Assembly (NCBI GenBank): GCA_004335835.1
Contig: RWJK01001916.1
Location: 1-64,000 of the forward strand
From: Scenedesmus sp. ARA3
Taxonomy: Eukaryota; Chlorophyta; Chlorophyceae; Sphaeropleales; Scenedesmaceae
Direction of reading: 5' to 3'
Length of the DNA stretch: 64,000 nt
Below, in pieces: positions 45,967 through 57,030 of this stretch. Every line of letters starts with the position of its first letter. The stretch's first letter is position 1. The translations under genes were made by a program, and so were the position numbers. The notes beneath the pieces were generated by a model. The model did not search any database and was not told the origin of the DNA. It saw only the letters and a program-made list of their open reading frames with translations.

Positions 45967-48408
45967 TTGCAGGAGTTTCTTGCAGAGGCAACAAAGCTTT
46001 TGGCAGCCGAGCCTGGCCTGCTGCGCTGCAGCAGCGATGAGTCGCTGCTTGCAGCGTGGCACGCAGCGGCACACACCAGCAGCAAGGCACAAACCAGCAA
46101 CAGTGCAACTTCAGCAACAGCAGGCGTAGCCACAGCAGCTGCCGCACACGCAGCAGCTGTTGCGCAGCAGCCGCTGCCGTCGCGGCGTTACCTGCTGGCA
46201 GCCACTTTCCACAACAGCGCAGCAGTGCTGCCTAACTTTGCAGTGCAAGCCCTGCGCCTGGCGCTGCTGCTGCCGCAAGGCCACCTCACAATAAGCCTGT
46301 ACGAGAGCGGCAGCAGCGACACGAGCCGGCTGTGGCTCACGCTGCTGCACCAGCTGCTGCTGCCGCTGCGCGTGCCACACAACATCACTGTAGCTGGCCG
46401 GCTGTCGCCTCGCTTGGGCCTGCCGCGCATCCAGCTGCTGGCTGCGCTGCGCAACGCACTGCTGGAGCCCTGGCTGCAGCAGCAGCAGCAGCAGCAGCAG
46501 CAGGGCTTGCAGAAAAGTGGTCAGCAGGCACAGCAGCATGCAGGCACAAGTAATCCGGCAGCTGCAAGCTGGCGCATGTGGGGCACAACAGCACAGAAAC
46601 ATTCAACAGCAGCAGCAGCAGGGGCTGGCAGCAGCCTGAGTCATGGCATGGACGGTACCTTTGTGCCACACACGCTGCTGTTTGCGAATGACGTGCTGCT
46701 GTGTGCGGAGGATGTGCTGCGGCTGGTGCTGCATGACGCGCACATTGCTTGCGGCATGGACTTCTACACTGCACCCTGGCAGCAGCAGCAGCAGCAGGGG
46801 GAGCAAGGCGCCGGAGGCAGCACCAGCGCAGGGACAGTTCCTGCAGGCAGCAACAGCAGCAGCAACAGTGATGCTGGCAGTGATGACGATGACGTTGACG
46901 ATGACTTCTTTGACCCTGAGCGAATGCAGCTGCTGAGCAGCACTGCCAGCAGCGCTGGCAACAAGGCAACTGCCGGCCAGCAGCAGCAGCAGCATGGCAA
47001 TGGTAGCCTCAGGTTTTATGACAAGGTGAGATCAAGGGTTACGTGGCGCTGTAAGCAGAGTGGGCATAGTGGCTATATGATGCAGCTGGGGCAGCTGTGT
47101 GCAAAAAGCCATTGCGTGCCGCTGATTGGCCTGCATGCTTGCCGGCACAAGCGTTCTGCATCCCAACACCAGCATGCAGTGTTGTGGGCGCAGCTATACA
47201 CTGCAGGTTACGTTGCGGCTGCCGCCATGCCCACCTCATGCCCTCACCACCCCTGCTGCCCTGCTGCCATGCCCTCTGCCCTGGCCTGCCTTGGCTGTGC
47301 TATGCAGTGGGTGGGGCATTAACAACCAGCCCTTTCACCATGCCCCAAGCGCAACAGCCGGCTGTTACGCCTTACTAACGCCCACACAACCTGCTGTCCT
47401 GCTGCCCTGTTATCTGCTGTTTGTTCGTGCCCTGCAGTGGGTGGCGCGGGATGCCGCCGGCAGCCGCTTGATTAACCGGCCACAATTCTGCACCATGCCT
47501 TCCTTCGCCTACACAACCTGCTGCCCTGCTGCCCTGCTCTCTGCTGTCTTTGGCTGCCCTGCAGTGGGTGGCGCGGGATGCCGCTGGCAGCAGCCTGGTC
47601 AACCGGCCACGACTCTGCACCATGCCTTCCTACGCCCACACAGCCTGCTGTCCTGCTGCTGTGTTGTTTGCTGTTTGTGCCTGCCCTGCAGTGGGTGGCG
47701 AGGGACGCCGCCGGCAGCCGCCTGGTCAACCGGCCACCCTTCATCCGCCACGCCGCCAGTGCAGCAGCACTGGCAGCAGGCCTGCCTGTGGCAATGGCCT
47801 GCTGCTGGAACGGCCTGGCAGTGCTGTCTGCTGCACCCTTTGTGCAGGGACTGCCGTTTAGGGCGCAGCAGCCTGGGGAGTGCAGGGCTTCAGAATGCAG
47901 CCTGCTATGTGACGATTTTGCGCGGCTGGGTTTAGCGCACGTGGTGATGGACCCAGGGGTGCGGCTGGCGTATGAAATAGAGCAGCTGGACAGCTTAGGA
48001 GCAGCAGGCACAGCAGCAGCAGCAGCAAATGGTGGTGGTGGTGGTGAGGCAGGAGCTGCCGCGGCAACAGCTGATGATGATGGTGGTGTTGTTGCTGGCC
48101 TGGGGCCGCGCCTGCCCTGGCAGCAAGTGGCACAAGTGTCAGCGCAGCTGGCGGCAGCAGCACGCGCACGCGCAGCGGCAGCGGCAGATGCATGCAGGCA
48201 ACAGCAGGGGCAGCAGCAGCAGGACAGCAGTGCTGCTGCTTGGTGCGGCACGTGCGGCGGGGGCTGTGGGGAAGCGGTGCGCATGGTAGAGTGCTGCGAT
48301 TTGCAGCCTGGCCACGCCTATGTAAACTTCAGGAGGGACTGCCGCATGGCTGACAGGCTGTCTCCCAACTACACAGCAACAGTGCTGCCAGCAGCTGTGG
48401 CAACGTGA
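45544..48408 (+). CDS. CAP59/CMT1-type alpha-1,3-mannosyltransferase (GT69 family)
   Basis: Two exons, 45544-47025 and 47692-48408, phase 0, about 732 residues. A short basic N terminus and one hydrophobic segment (residues 14-32) make a type II signal anchor, as expected for a Golgi glycosyltransferase. Family blocks in order: LLAATFHNSAAVLPNF, ISLYESGSSDTSR, RIQLLAALRNALLEPW, LLFANDVLLCAEDVLRLV, ACGMDFYTAPW, FYDKWVARDAAGS across the splice, AMACCWNGLAVLSAAPF, ASECSLLCDDF and DPGVRLAYE. Fungal members add mannose in capsule or wall glycans; the algal acceptor is unknown. Poly-S (45923-45966), poly-Q and an acidic DDDDVDDDFF insert separate the blocks, so it is longer than fungal relatives. 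The C-terminal CGTCGGGCGE cysteine cluster and the MADRLSPNY tail are not part of the fungal family as I know it. The intron ends in a 127-bp array of the acceptor, and the coding tail is copied downstream. Confidence 0.85.
47308..47727 (+). repeat. 127-bp tandem array of intron end plus exon head in the GT69 gene
   Basis: Exon-like starts follow cctgcag acceptors at 47438, 47565 and the true 47692, exactly 127 bp apart. A decayed one lies at 47308 (130 bp earlier). Each encodes WVARDAAGSxLxNRP. The shared remainder of each unit is intron (acaacctgctgccctgctgc). Because 127 is not a multiple of three, use of an upstream acceptor would break the frame. Confidence 0.96.
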
Positions 48409-48555
48409 GGGCCCTCCGCACAGCAGGCAGCAAGAGAAGTTGTGTTGGCTGCTTGTTTGGCTGATTGTCAGCCTGCGACTTGGGCAGCAGCAGCAGCAGC
48501 AGCGCCACCAGCAGCAGCAAGGGTGGCAGCTGCAGCACTATAACCGCCACTGCTT

Positions 48556-48957
48556 GCAGCCTGGCCACTCCTATGTCAAATTTAGGAGGGACTGCCATAT
48601 GGCTGACAGGCTGTGGCCTAACTAAACAGCAGCAGTGCTGCCAGCAGCTGTGGCAACGTGAGGGCCGACAGCATAGCATGCAGCAGCAGGGACTGTCATG
48701 GCTTGAACGCCTGTGCTTGGCTGATTGTCAGCTTGCAACTTGCGCAGCGGCAGCTGCAGCACCATCAGCAATACTACGTCTGCCAGCAGCAAGGCCATAC
48801 AGCTTCAGCAGCAGCAAGCCCGTGCAGCTGCAGCAGCAGGCTCTGCAAGAAGGGCCAGTGCAAAGGCGCGGGCACAATCCTCCATTCCTACACATGGCTG
48901 ACAGGCTGTCTGCCAACCACACAGCAGCGGCGCTGCCTGCAGCTGTGGCTACATGAG
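48556..48957 (+). repeat. Two copies of the GT69 coding tail and stop
   Basis: The gene end (FRRDCRMADRLSPNYTA, then AVAT and TGA, finishing at 48408) recurs at 48556-48662 (LQPGHSYVKFRRDCHMADRL, with an early TAA). It recurs again at 48890-48957 (HMADRLSANHTAAALPAAVAT plus TGA). The following 3' flank gggccctc/gggccgac is copied as well. Confidence 0.92.
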
Positions 48958-49462
48958 GGCCCTCAGCACAGCATGCGGCAAGTCGCGTTGTCATACGGCG
49001 CCGGCTCTCAGCACCACCACCACCAACAACAGCAGCAGCTGCTGCTGCACAACAAGCACTGCCAGCCTGGCTGCTTGCTGCCGCGCACCCAATTCTGCAG
49101 CTATCCGCAGCTGCCCCCCCGCCACTCCCAGTGCACTGGGCAGCTGCCCAGCCATTGCACGGCTCTTGAACATCATCAGCCACATCAAGCTCAGTATGTG
49201 GAGCGCATGTGGTGCCCCGCGCACCCAGCCAGCACTCAGCAGCTGCGCAGTGCCACTCCACACTCCAGGTGGTACCCCCCAACACGGCTGGGCTCAGCAG
49301 CGTGCGGCGCGGCAAAGCAGCACACAATGAAGCAGTGCACCCTCTTCCTTCCGCTGCAGTGGGGCGCGAGGCTGCTGGTGTAGCTGTCGGCTTGATTGAT
49401 AAGATAGTTGTCCCTAATCCAATCAGGAAGGGAGGAAGAAGGCAGATTGCCCTTTTCCTTGG
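48958..49462. other. Intergenic triplet-rich DNA
   Basis: No gene supported; Gln/His-type triplet repeats near 49015-49040. Confidence 0.4.
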
Positions 49463-50158
49463 ATGGCGACAGGAGTGATTATGTGGGGCGGCAGGCGCAA
49501 CGTGCCAGGCGTCAGCCTTGCAGATCACCTGACGGCAGCCCGCCTAAGGTGGTTGGGGCGTGTTGTGCGCATGGATGAGGGCAGGATCCCCCATGTCGCT
49601 TTGTTTTCTTTATTACATGGAGTGACAAAGCGGCCTAGGGGCCGGCCTCCAGTTTGGTGGACAGATTGTGTACACAACGATTTGCAGCAACTAGAACTCC
49701 CCCATCAGATGGATGACCTTCGTGGTTACTGTCTCATGAGGGGTGCATGGCGGTCTACGGTATACAGGGTACCAACCCTGGCGCTGTAGGGGCTCCTATG
49801 AGGAGTTCCCGCTCATCCTCCCACTCTTACAGGCAGCAGCAGTCACTTTTGCGACAGCAGCGCCTACAGCAGATGTACCCGGCCTCAAATGAGCCATTCA
49901 TGATTGCTGGTGTGGGCTGGCAGTGCCCTTGTGGAAGGATTCACCCAACACGGGAATGCACCGACGCGTTGGTCCAGGTCAGGGCCATCAGCGATTGAGA
50001 GACCTGCTAATTCTTCTGTGTTTGAAGGTTCTGGCCGTATCTGGCCCTGGCTTTGGGGTTTGCCCCCTATTGTCAGAAACCACCTGAGGTGGTTTGGGAG
50101 TGGCTGCCTTCTGGGGCCCCTCTTACTAGCAAAACGTGTAATTGATTGATTGATTGGA
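49463..50158 (+). mobile_element. 3' remnant of a non-LTR retrotransposon (LINE)
   Basis: The frame 49463-49789 reads RLRWLGRVVRMDEGRIPHV, then KRPRGRPPVWWTDCVHNDLQ, the conserved tail found after the reverse transcriptase in many LINE ORF2 proteins. An overlapping frame (49747-49998) has WQCPCGRIHPTREC, a possible zinc-binding knuckle, one frame off, so the element is decayed. It ends in attgattgattgattg (50140-50155), a short tandem tail like those of RTE-type LINEs (clade assignment is inference). The polymerase part is absent: 5' truncated. Confidence 0.75.
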
Positions 50159-50804
50159 TCGCGCTGGCTGGCTTGCTGAGCAGAACTCACGTTGCGCGCT
50201 TGTGCGTCATCTAGGATGGCGACTGGCGAACTCTGTTAAACTTCGACTGACGCAGCGTTCTGCCCACAAACGAGTTTGCACTTTCAGCGCTTCACTAATC
50301 TTGGGGATCGACCGTGCGTAGGTTTGGCGTGTGGCGATGCGGCTGGACCTTTCTCCCAATCGCGAGGCTGCTTGTCAATGTGCGTAACCAGAGTGGCACC
50401 AGCCCCTGACATTGGCGCCGTGCGTGCTGACAAACATTTCTAAAACTCAAATTTCAGTGCTATTAAGACTCAGCCATACTCCTGGGCTGGTGGCATTTCC
50501 AGATCACACGGGTTGTGCGTCAACCAGCAGAGGCGTGCGTAATGGTAGGAAGGCGTGCGTAATGGGAGGCGGTTGCCGGTTTAACTCCTACGAGGCGTTG
50601 AAATCAACCCATTACAGTACTCAAGGCTTCACAAAAGACTTGTCAATCGCGTGATAGAGCCGTCACTCAACAGGTAAGACGATGGTACGTGCACGTGCAC
50701 CACCTGCCATTGGCGAAGGGGGCTGGATGAATTCTTGCAGCCGTGCAGACAAGCAAACATGAACATAGTTTTACATCGTTCGTGCTGATTCAGGTGGATC
50801 AAGC
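50159..50804. other. Intergenic, 5' flank of the secreted-protein gene
   Basis: No coding feature. A short direct repeat (ggcgtgcgtaatgg(t/g)agg) lies at 50532-50570. The palindromic gtacgtgcacgtgcac lies at 50685-50700 near the gene at 50805. Confidence 0.4.
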
Positions 50805-51846
50805 ATGGCTCCTACTCGCTGGCGCGGCATCGCGTCTTCCACGCTGCACCTGTGCCTCTTTCTGATCGCCATTGGCAGCAAAAACACAGCAGCACAGACA
50901 TCAGTCAGCTGGTCAGGCTGCGGCAATGCGTACCCGGTGAGCAGCGATGGCAGCTGCAGCTGTACAGCACTACATGTAGTTGTAGTAGTGCTGCACGACG
51001 CTCGCAACAGCAGCGTCCTGGCGCGATTTGATTACTCAATATTGATTGCAGCATTTGAAGCTGCAGCAGCCAACTTTCAAAGTTGCCGGGAAGGCGTGGA
51101 GGCATTGCTGTTGGTGTGTCTTACAAAACGAGTGGCAGTCAACACCACATGCCCACGCACCTGCTGCCGCTGTGGCCTGCTGACGTTAAGAAGCCCTGCA
51201 TGCCTTTGCGCGGGCGTGTAGAAAGCACCAATAGTAGCACCCCACCTCTGACATACGTGTTTGTGCTGCTGCTTCGGTTGTCTGTGGTTGCCTCCCTGCT
51301 GCGGCCTTGGCGGTTTCGCTGAAACCTTGCAGGCGTTGACCTGCGTTGGCGCCGCCGAGGATGACTGCCAGGATAACAAGGCACTCACGCGCTGCGTGCT
51401 GGCCGACAACATTGTTCAGTCCTGCGGCAGCTGCGACAAGCACAACTGCTGTGAGCGGCTGGGCGCACGCTTTTGCCTGAAGGACTGGGCATCATACTGT
51501 GCCACCTACAATTTGAGGTTGAGCTGCACATGTTGTGTGATTACTCATTGCTGCTGCCAGCGATGAGTAAAAGCCTGTATGAAGTGTGCGGCGCCTGGGC
51601 TCCAAGAGCAGCCTTTCCGGCTCACCCTGCTGCTGTGCAAACCCTGTGCGCATGCATGCAGGCACCACCGACGGCTCGGACTGCAGCAAGGGCAACTGCA
51701 AGTCCAATGTGTGCCTCAACCCCGACCCCAGGAAGTACCTCACCACGCTCATGGTGGGGCTCAAGGGCGACAGCGACAACGAGCCCAGCAACAAGAACTT
51801 TGTGTACGGCATCACCGAGTTTGAGACCAAGTGAGCTCAGTGAACC

Positions 51847-51943
<97 letters not shown>

Positions 51944-53260
51944 CTGCTGCTGCCAGTAATGCAGTGCATAGAGCAGGCGCATATGAATGATTGGCCTCAA
52001 AGTATTGCAAAGTGTGGTGCAGCAGCTTGGTTGCTGCACCGCTGCATGCAGGGCACTCTGCGGGGCCTGCACCCACATTTTTTTCCGACTGCGGGCCAAT
52101 GCTCGTCCAGCTGCCTGCATCTGCCCTGCGGCTTGCAGGATGGAGTTCATCAGCCAGTGGACTGTCTGCACAACACAGCACAGCCTTGCCTTCATGCAGA
52201 ACACCTTTCAGGTGGGGCGTGCCGCTGCTTCTGACTCGGCTGAAGGACCCCACACAGGCCTGATCACACGGCAGCATCTGCATGCGGTGTTGGTTCGATG
52301 TTCGTGCACAGTATACACATGTACGCACTTAACTGCGACCCGAGCCTGGGTGGGCTTCACAGACCGGGCGCGCCAGTGCTCATATGAGCATGCATGCCGC
52401 CAGCATCATATGAGCATGCATGCCGCCAGCATCAGCTGCAGCCGCCATGTCGTGAGGCATGTCTGCTGTGCCACAGCGGCACAGCAATGACTCACTGCAA
52501 GCTGCAGGGGAGGCTGCTGCAATTTTGGTCTGCATTCACTTTCACGCGCCAGCCCAACCGGGTGAAACGCAGCTGCTGCGTGATATGATGTATACATATG
52601 ATCAGTGAGGCGTGAGCAGCTGACATACTGCCATGCCTTCAGCAAATCGTCTTCTTGTCCCATTCGCTGTACTTGTGGGTGCTAGACCCCGTCAACTAGC
52701 GGTGGGTAGTAAGCTGAATGGATTATCAAATGCGTCATCTCTCTTCTCCTGCTGCTGCAGAATGGCACCCAGGTGCGATTTGGCAACCTGGATGAGTTCA
52801 AGGCCGACCAGTGCGCCACAGGCAAGTGAAGAAGGGTTCAGGGGCAGATCAAAGGGTTTAGGGCAGGTCAAAGGTTCCTTCAAGGGTTCCATGCAAGCAT
52901 CGCAAGCCCAAGGGGCAAGCTGCTATCACTGGTTGTGATACTTCATTACAGCCGCAGCCACCTCCACACAGCCTGTCAGCTGCTGCCGATTGGCTGCAAC
53001 TCTGTCAACAGCTTCTAGCTCGGAGTGGTGGCCGTGCATCACGCGGCAAAGGCATGGTCTTTGACTGCATGCATGCTATCATTTCCTAGGCCGCGTACTA
53101 GTTGTGTTCCATCACCCTTTGCTCTGCCACTGTGCGCTGCGCTGCGCCTCCTCCCGCCCTCAAACCCCACAGGCGCGTTCGGCCCCTCACCGCCAATCGT
53201 CACATATGCCGCAATCTACAAGAGTGACGACGACACACGCAAGAAGCCAGGTGGGCGAGG

Positions 53261-53305
<45 letters not shown>

Positions 53306-55502
53306 GCCACAGCAAGGGGCTGCCATCATTGGCTTTGTCTCCTTCAGCTGAGCGGCCGGCACAGCCTTCATGGCAGCTCAGCCCACAGCTGCACGCACAT
53401 CAGCTCAAATGAGCTCAGTAGTACAGCTTGGCTCAGCACTATTTGGGGTTTTAGAACAACACGAGTTGGAGCGGCACCACGCAGAACAGAGCAAGAATGT
53501 TTACGCCATTAGGTTGAAACTGCTTGCTTTGCTGCTATTTGCCCCATTCCGCCTCCTGTTTGTTGTTAATGCTGCTCTCGCCGCCAACGTTGCTGCCGCT
53601 GCTGCCGCCCCTGCTGCTGCTGCTGCTGCTGCCGTCCCGCTGCTGTTGCTGGCGCTGCCGCCGCCCTTGCTGCCGCTGCAACTCATCGGTGAAACATCAA
53701 CAGCTGGTGGGTTTGTGGGCAAGGGCAGCCTACTGAGCAGTGACTGCGCTGATTGCTTACGTGCAGCCGTTTGTGCAGGCAGGCTGTAGTGAGCATCACA
53801 TGGTGGCCTGGTGGCGCTGCGAGCTGCTGATGTTGCGAAGCCCCCAAGTACAGGCTTGGTGCTGATTGACCTTTGCAGTAGTGCCTGAGGCTGACTGCCG
53901 TCGCCCTGGTGCCAGCTGGCTGCCTGCAACACCAAGTACAAGGAGAATTTTTCCAGCTGTTACATCGGGAGAGTACGGGCAGGGCTCTCCTGGTCCAGCT
54001 TTGCTTGGAAGATGCGCAGCTGTGCATTTCCTTGGGTTTTATGCATCAAGGAGCCGTTCAAATGCTTCCTTTTTTACATGCAACGTCCCAGTTGCTGGCT
54101 GCTGCTGCTGCGGCTGCTGCTGCTGCTGCTGCTACGATTCCGGCTGCAGGTGTCACCTTTAAGAGCGATGGCAGCACCATTGTCAGCAGGAAAGCATCTG
54201 ATTACAACGACCAGTGCAGCGTCAACTACCCAGGTATGCAGCAGTAGCGTTTGTGTGCAGGGCCGGCGGTGCAGCTGCGACTCTGTTACACGATTGCCAG
54301 GCTTTGCTCACATAAGACAACCATTCCAGTGCGCACACGCCTGATACAGTCGGCAACTGTTGTTGCTGACGCAGCTGTAGGCTGCAGTGCATGCAGGCGC
54401 ACCACCCAGCCCTCCTGCACGCAGTCATGCTGAGCCAGAGGCACGCAGGCCACCTGCTGCTGCCACCAAAAGCGCCTTGGTCTGCCTCATCCTGCCAGTT
54501 TCACTGAGCCTGGCTGCCTGGCTGCCTGCCTGGCTGCCTGCCTGCCTGCCTCGCTGCCTAACTGCCTGCCTGACTGCCTGACTGCCCAATGCATGCCTGA
54601 TCCTGCCATCTTGACTCCTGCTGCCGCTGCTGCTGCTGCTGCCGCCGCTGCTGCTGCTGCAGGCTCCGGGCTGCTGGTGGGCCTGGCCGGCATATCCAAC
54701 ACGGGCGAGGTGTCGCAGCTGACGCCGCTGTTCCTGCGAGCCATCGACTCCTTCACCATTCAGTCCACGACGCTGCCGGCCGAGTCCGACCTCAACGCAG
54801 CCTACACGCCCGCGCAGAAAAAACATCATGTCGGGCTTCGGCGTCGACTGCTCCAATTCGACCACGGAGTGCGATTTCGACGAAAAGGGCTCCGCGACGA
54901 CGGGAGGCAGCACATCCTACACCGACATGCAGAGCACCACCTGGGGCAAGGTGCTGTCGCTAGGCTTTTCCGCCAGCGGCAAAGTGAGCATGAAGAAATC
55001 CCTGACAACAACCGTCAGCGCGAAGCTTGGTGTGGACGGCAACGTGGAGGGTGAGCTGCCTGCTCGCTTGCCGGCGGCATTGAAGCTGTTAGTGTCTGCT
55101 GGGTGTAATGCATGTACTGCAAGTATCGTCACAAATGTGGTTGGCAACACAGTGGCGCTGTCAACTGCGGCAGCGTTGGAATGGGTTTGTCTGTCGTTAC
55201 GCGTATGCGTGCACTGCTTGCAGCAGCTGACTCCTGTGCAGTGGTCTTGCGGTGCACATTGAAATCTGGCGGCTGCCTGGCCCCACCTTCAGCTGCCTTG
55301 CTATCAGCAGGCGGTTCTCGCAGCAGGCAGAATCAGCGCTGCTGCTGCCGCCAGCAGGCCTGACAGGCACCGACAGGTGCACTGCCACCTGTCAAGCATG
55401 CGTGTGTGTTGCTATCATACCCCTAGTTTGTGGCTTGATCGTTCCTGCCAGCAGGCTCATCAGCGTGCATCATGGGCGCCTAAAGAGGCAGCATGCACCA
55501 AA

Positions 55503-55534
<32 letters not shown>

Positions 55535-56778
55535 CCGTAGGTAGCTGGGAGCACACCAGCGAGAGTGCGCGTGAACTGACAGAGACCTCCGAGCAAACCT
55601 CGGACTTCCGGTTCAGCAACACCTGCCCTGCGGGCTGCACATGTAAGTGCTGGATGCCGCTGAGATAGGGTGGTGTGGGCGCACTGCTTGAGCTGTTGCT
55701 GTTGGCTGCGCATCAGCACACAGCTGGAGTCGCTCTTACTAGTACTAGTACTAGTGCTTCCTAGCTGTGGCAAATTTGGCCTCAAGTCGCTTGCTGTTGT
55801 CCAGCCATCGAGCCACCTGCCTGGTCTCCTGCAGTTGAGCGCCTCCTGACAAACTCCGTGCATCAGTCTCCATGGACAAGTGACCACAGCATATATTACA
55901 GGATGCGCATGAGTTTGCAAGTGATCCTATATGAAAGTCAACACAGCACCACAACCTGGCATAAACCTACACACTGCCGTTCTGCTGCTGCTGCTGCTCT
56001 GTGCCTCCCAGGCGACTACGTGATCTACCAGTACCAGGGCCAGATCACCACAGCAACCTACGACGGGCAGTACGTGCTCACCCTCAAGGCCGGCGGCGAC
56101 AGCCGGCCTGGCGCCACGCTGACCTGGGACATCTCGAAGGTCAGCGGCACCAGCGGCAACATGTACAACACCAGCGTGATCAAGGGGCAGCCGTGGATCA
56201 CCGTCGTCCAGTCAGGCTCCAAGTGCGCCGACATCGAGGCGCCGCCGCCGCAGTTTGGCACACCGGACACGTCATCATCTTCCGGCCGCAAGCTGCTCAG
56301 CACGTCCAATGACAGCACCCCTGCCATAGCCACAGACAACGAGGTGTCACCCAGCCGCGAGCTGCTTAGTGGCACTGGCAGCGGCAGCAGCGACGTGGAT
56401 GCGGCCACCTTCATCAAGCGCAGCCCTAAGCCCACACACCCCAAGCCTTGCCGCAACAGGCACGGCAGGATCATTCGCTGCCCGCCTCGGCCCTCGCCAT
56501 CACCCTCTCCGAAGCCTGTCAAGAAAGCAGTGCGCATGTACTACAGCATGGAGAAGCGTATGGTGGTGTACCACAACCCTGATAAGCCCTGCCCCGTGTA
56601 CCACGCGGGCAGCCTGCCCATCACAGCAGCTGACCAAGCGGCAATGGCCCAGGAGCACCGTCAGGAGTGGAAGCACATCGCTGCCGCGCAGCGGCTGCTG
56701 CCAGGCAAGAAGGGCATGTTTGTGATCAACAGGTGTGCATGCAAGACCTGCTCTGATGCCGCCAAGGGCATGGCGTGA
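50805..56778 (+). CDS. Secreted cysteine-rich protein with aerolysin-like region and proline-rich tail
   Basis: Exons: 50805-50936, from 51333 to about 51511 (end uncertain), 51662-51831, 52139-52211, 52761-52821, 53173-53250, 54150-54233, 54663-55050, 55541-55642, 56012-56778 (TGA). A signal peptide (LHLCLFLIAIG, then AAQ) is clear. Next comes a Cys-rich segment (CGSCDKHNCCERLG) and a region with LLVGLAGISNTGEVSQLTPL, like jacalin-type modules. Two Ser/Thr-rich amphipathic stretches (TTWGKVLSLGFSASGKV and WEHTSESARELTETSEQTSD) then precede CPAGCTCDYVIYQYQG. That order recalls ETX/MTX2-aerolysin-fold proteins, which assemble into membrane pores; the fold is inferred by pattern only. The C terminus has KPTHPKP and PRPSPSPSPKP, as in algal hydroxyproline-rich wall proteins. 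The frame breaks in a run of six A's (54818-54823), either a sequencing error or a real lesion. One intron is GC-AG (52822). A non-toxic wall or defence role is equally possible. Confidence 0.6.
51848..51940 (+). repeat. Pure (CAG)31 tract in an intron
   Basis: Ninety-three uninterrupted bases of CAG, 16 bases after the donor of the exon ending at 51831. It is the longest pure triplet tract in the window and is not coding in the gene model. Confidence 0.97.
54500..54592. repeat. Imperfect CTGC-rich tandem repeat
   Basis: Repeated ctgcctgcctggctgcctg-type units in the intron before exon 54663. Confidence 0.9.
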
Positions 56779-57030
56779 GAGATGGGGTGGTGGCTGTAGC
56801 AGCCTGCAAGGCATGCCTATGCATACGGGCATAGCTTGAGAGTGCACAGGGCATGGCGTGAGAGATGGGGTGGTGGCTGTAGCAGCCTGCAAGGCATGCC
56901 TATGCATACGGGCATAGCTTGAGAGTGCACAGTGCATGGCGTGAGAGATGCCGCCAAGGGCATGGCATGATGCGTGGGCAGGTGGCTGCAGCAGCCAGCC
57001 AGCCCAGCATATGCATGAGGCTATGGCTTT
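56768..57030 (+). repeat. 83-bp tandem copies of the coding end and 3' flank
   Basis: gcatggcgtgagagatgggg (which contains the real TGA at 56776-56778) recurs at 56851 and 56934, exactly 83 bp apart, with the intervening sequence almost unchanged. A fourth, diverged copy starts at about 56952 with a tail of ccgccaagggcatggc, like the coding end. Confidence 0.95.

Noticed and set aside
50937..51220. Read-through extension of the first exon of the secreted-protein gene
   Set aside because: Open to a stop near 51220, but after the gtgagc donor at 50937 the residues lose the Cys pattern. The acceptor at 51332 restores phase and a Cys-rich continuation.
52280..52310. tRNA-like ggttcga box
   Set aside because: No matching acceptor stem, D arm or anticodon arm around it.
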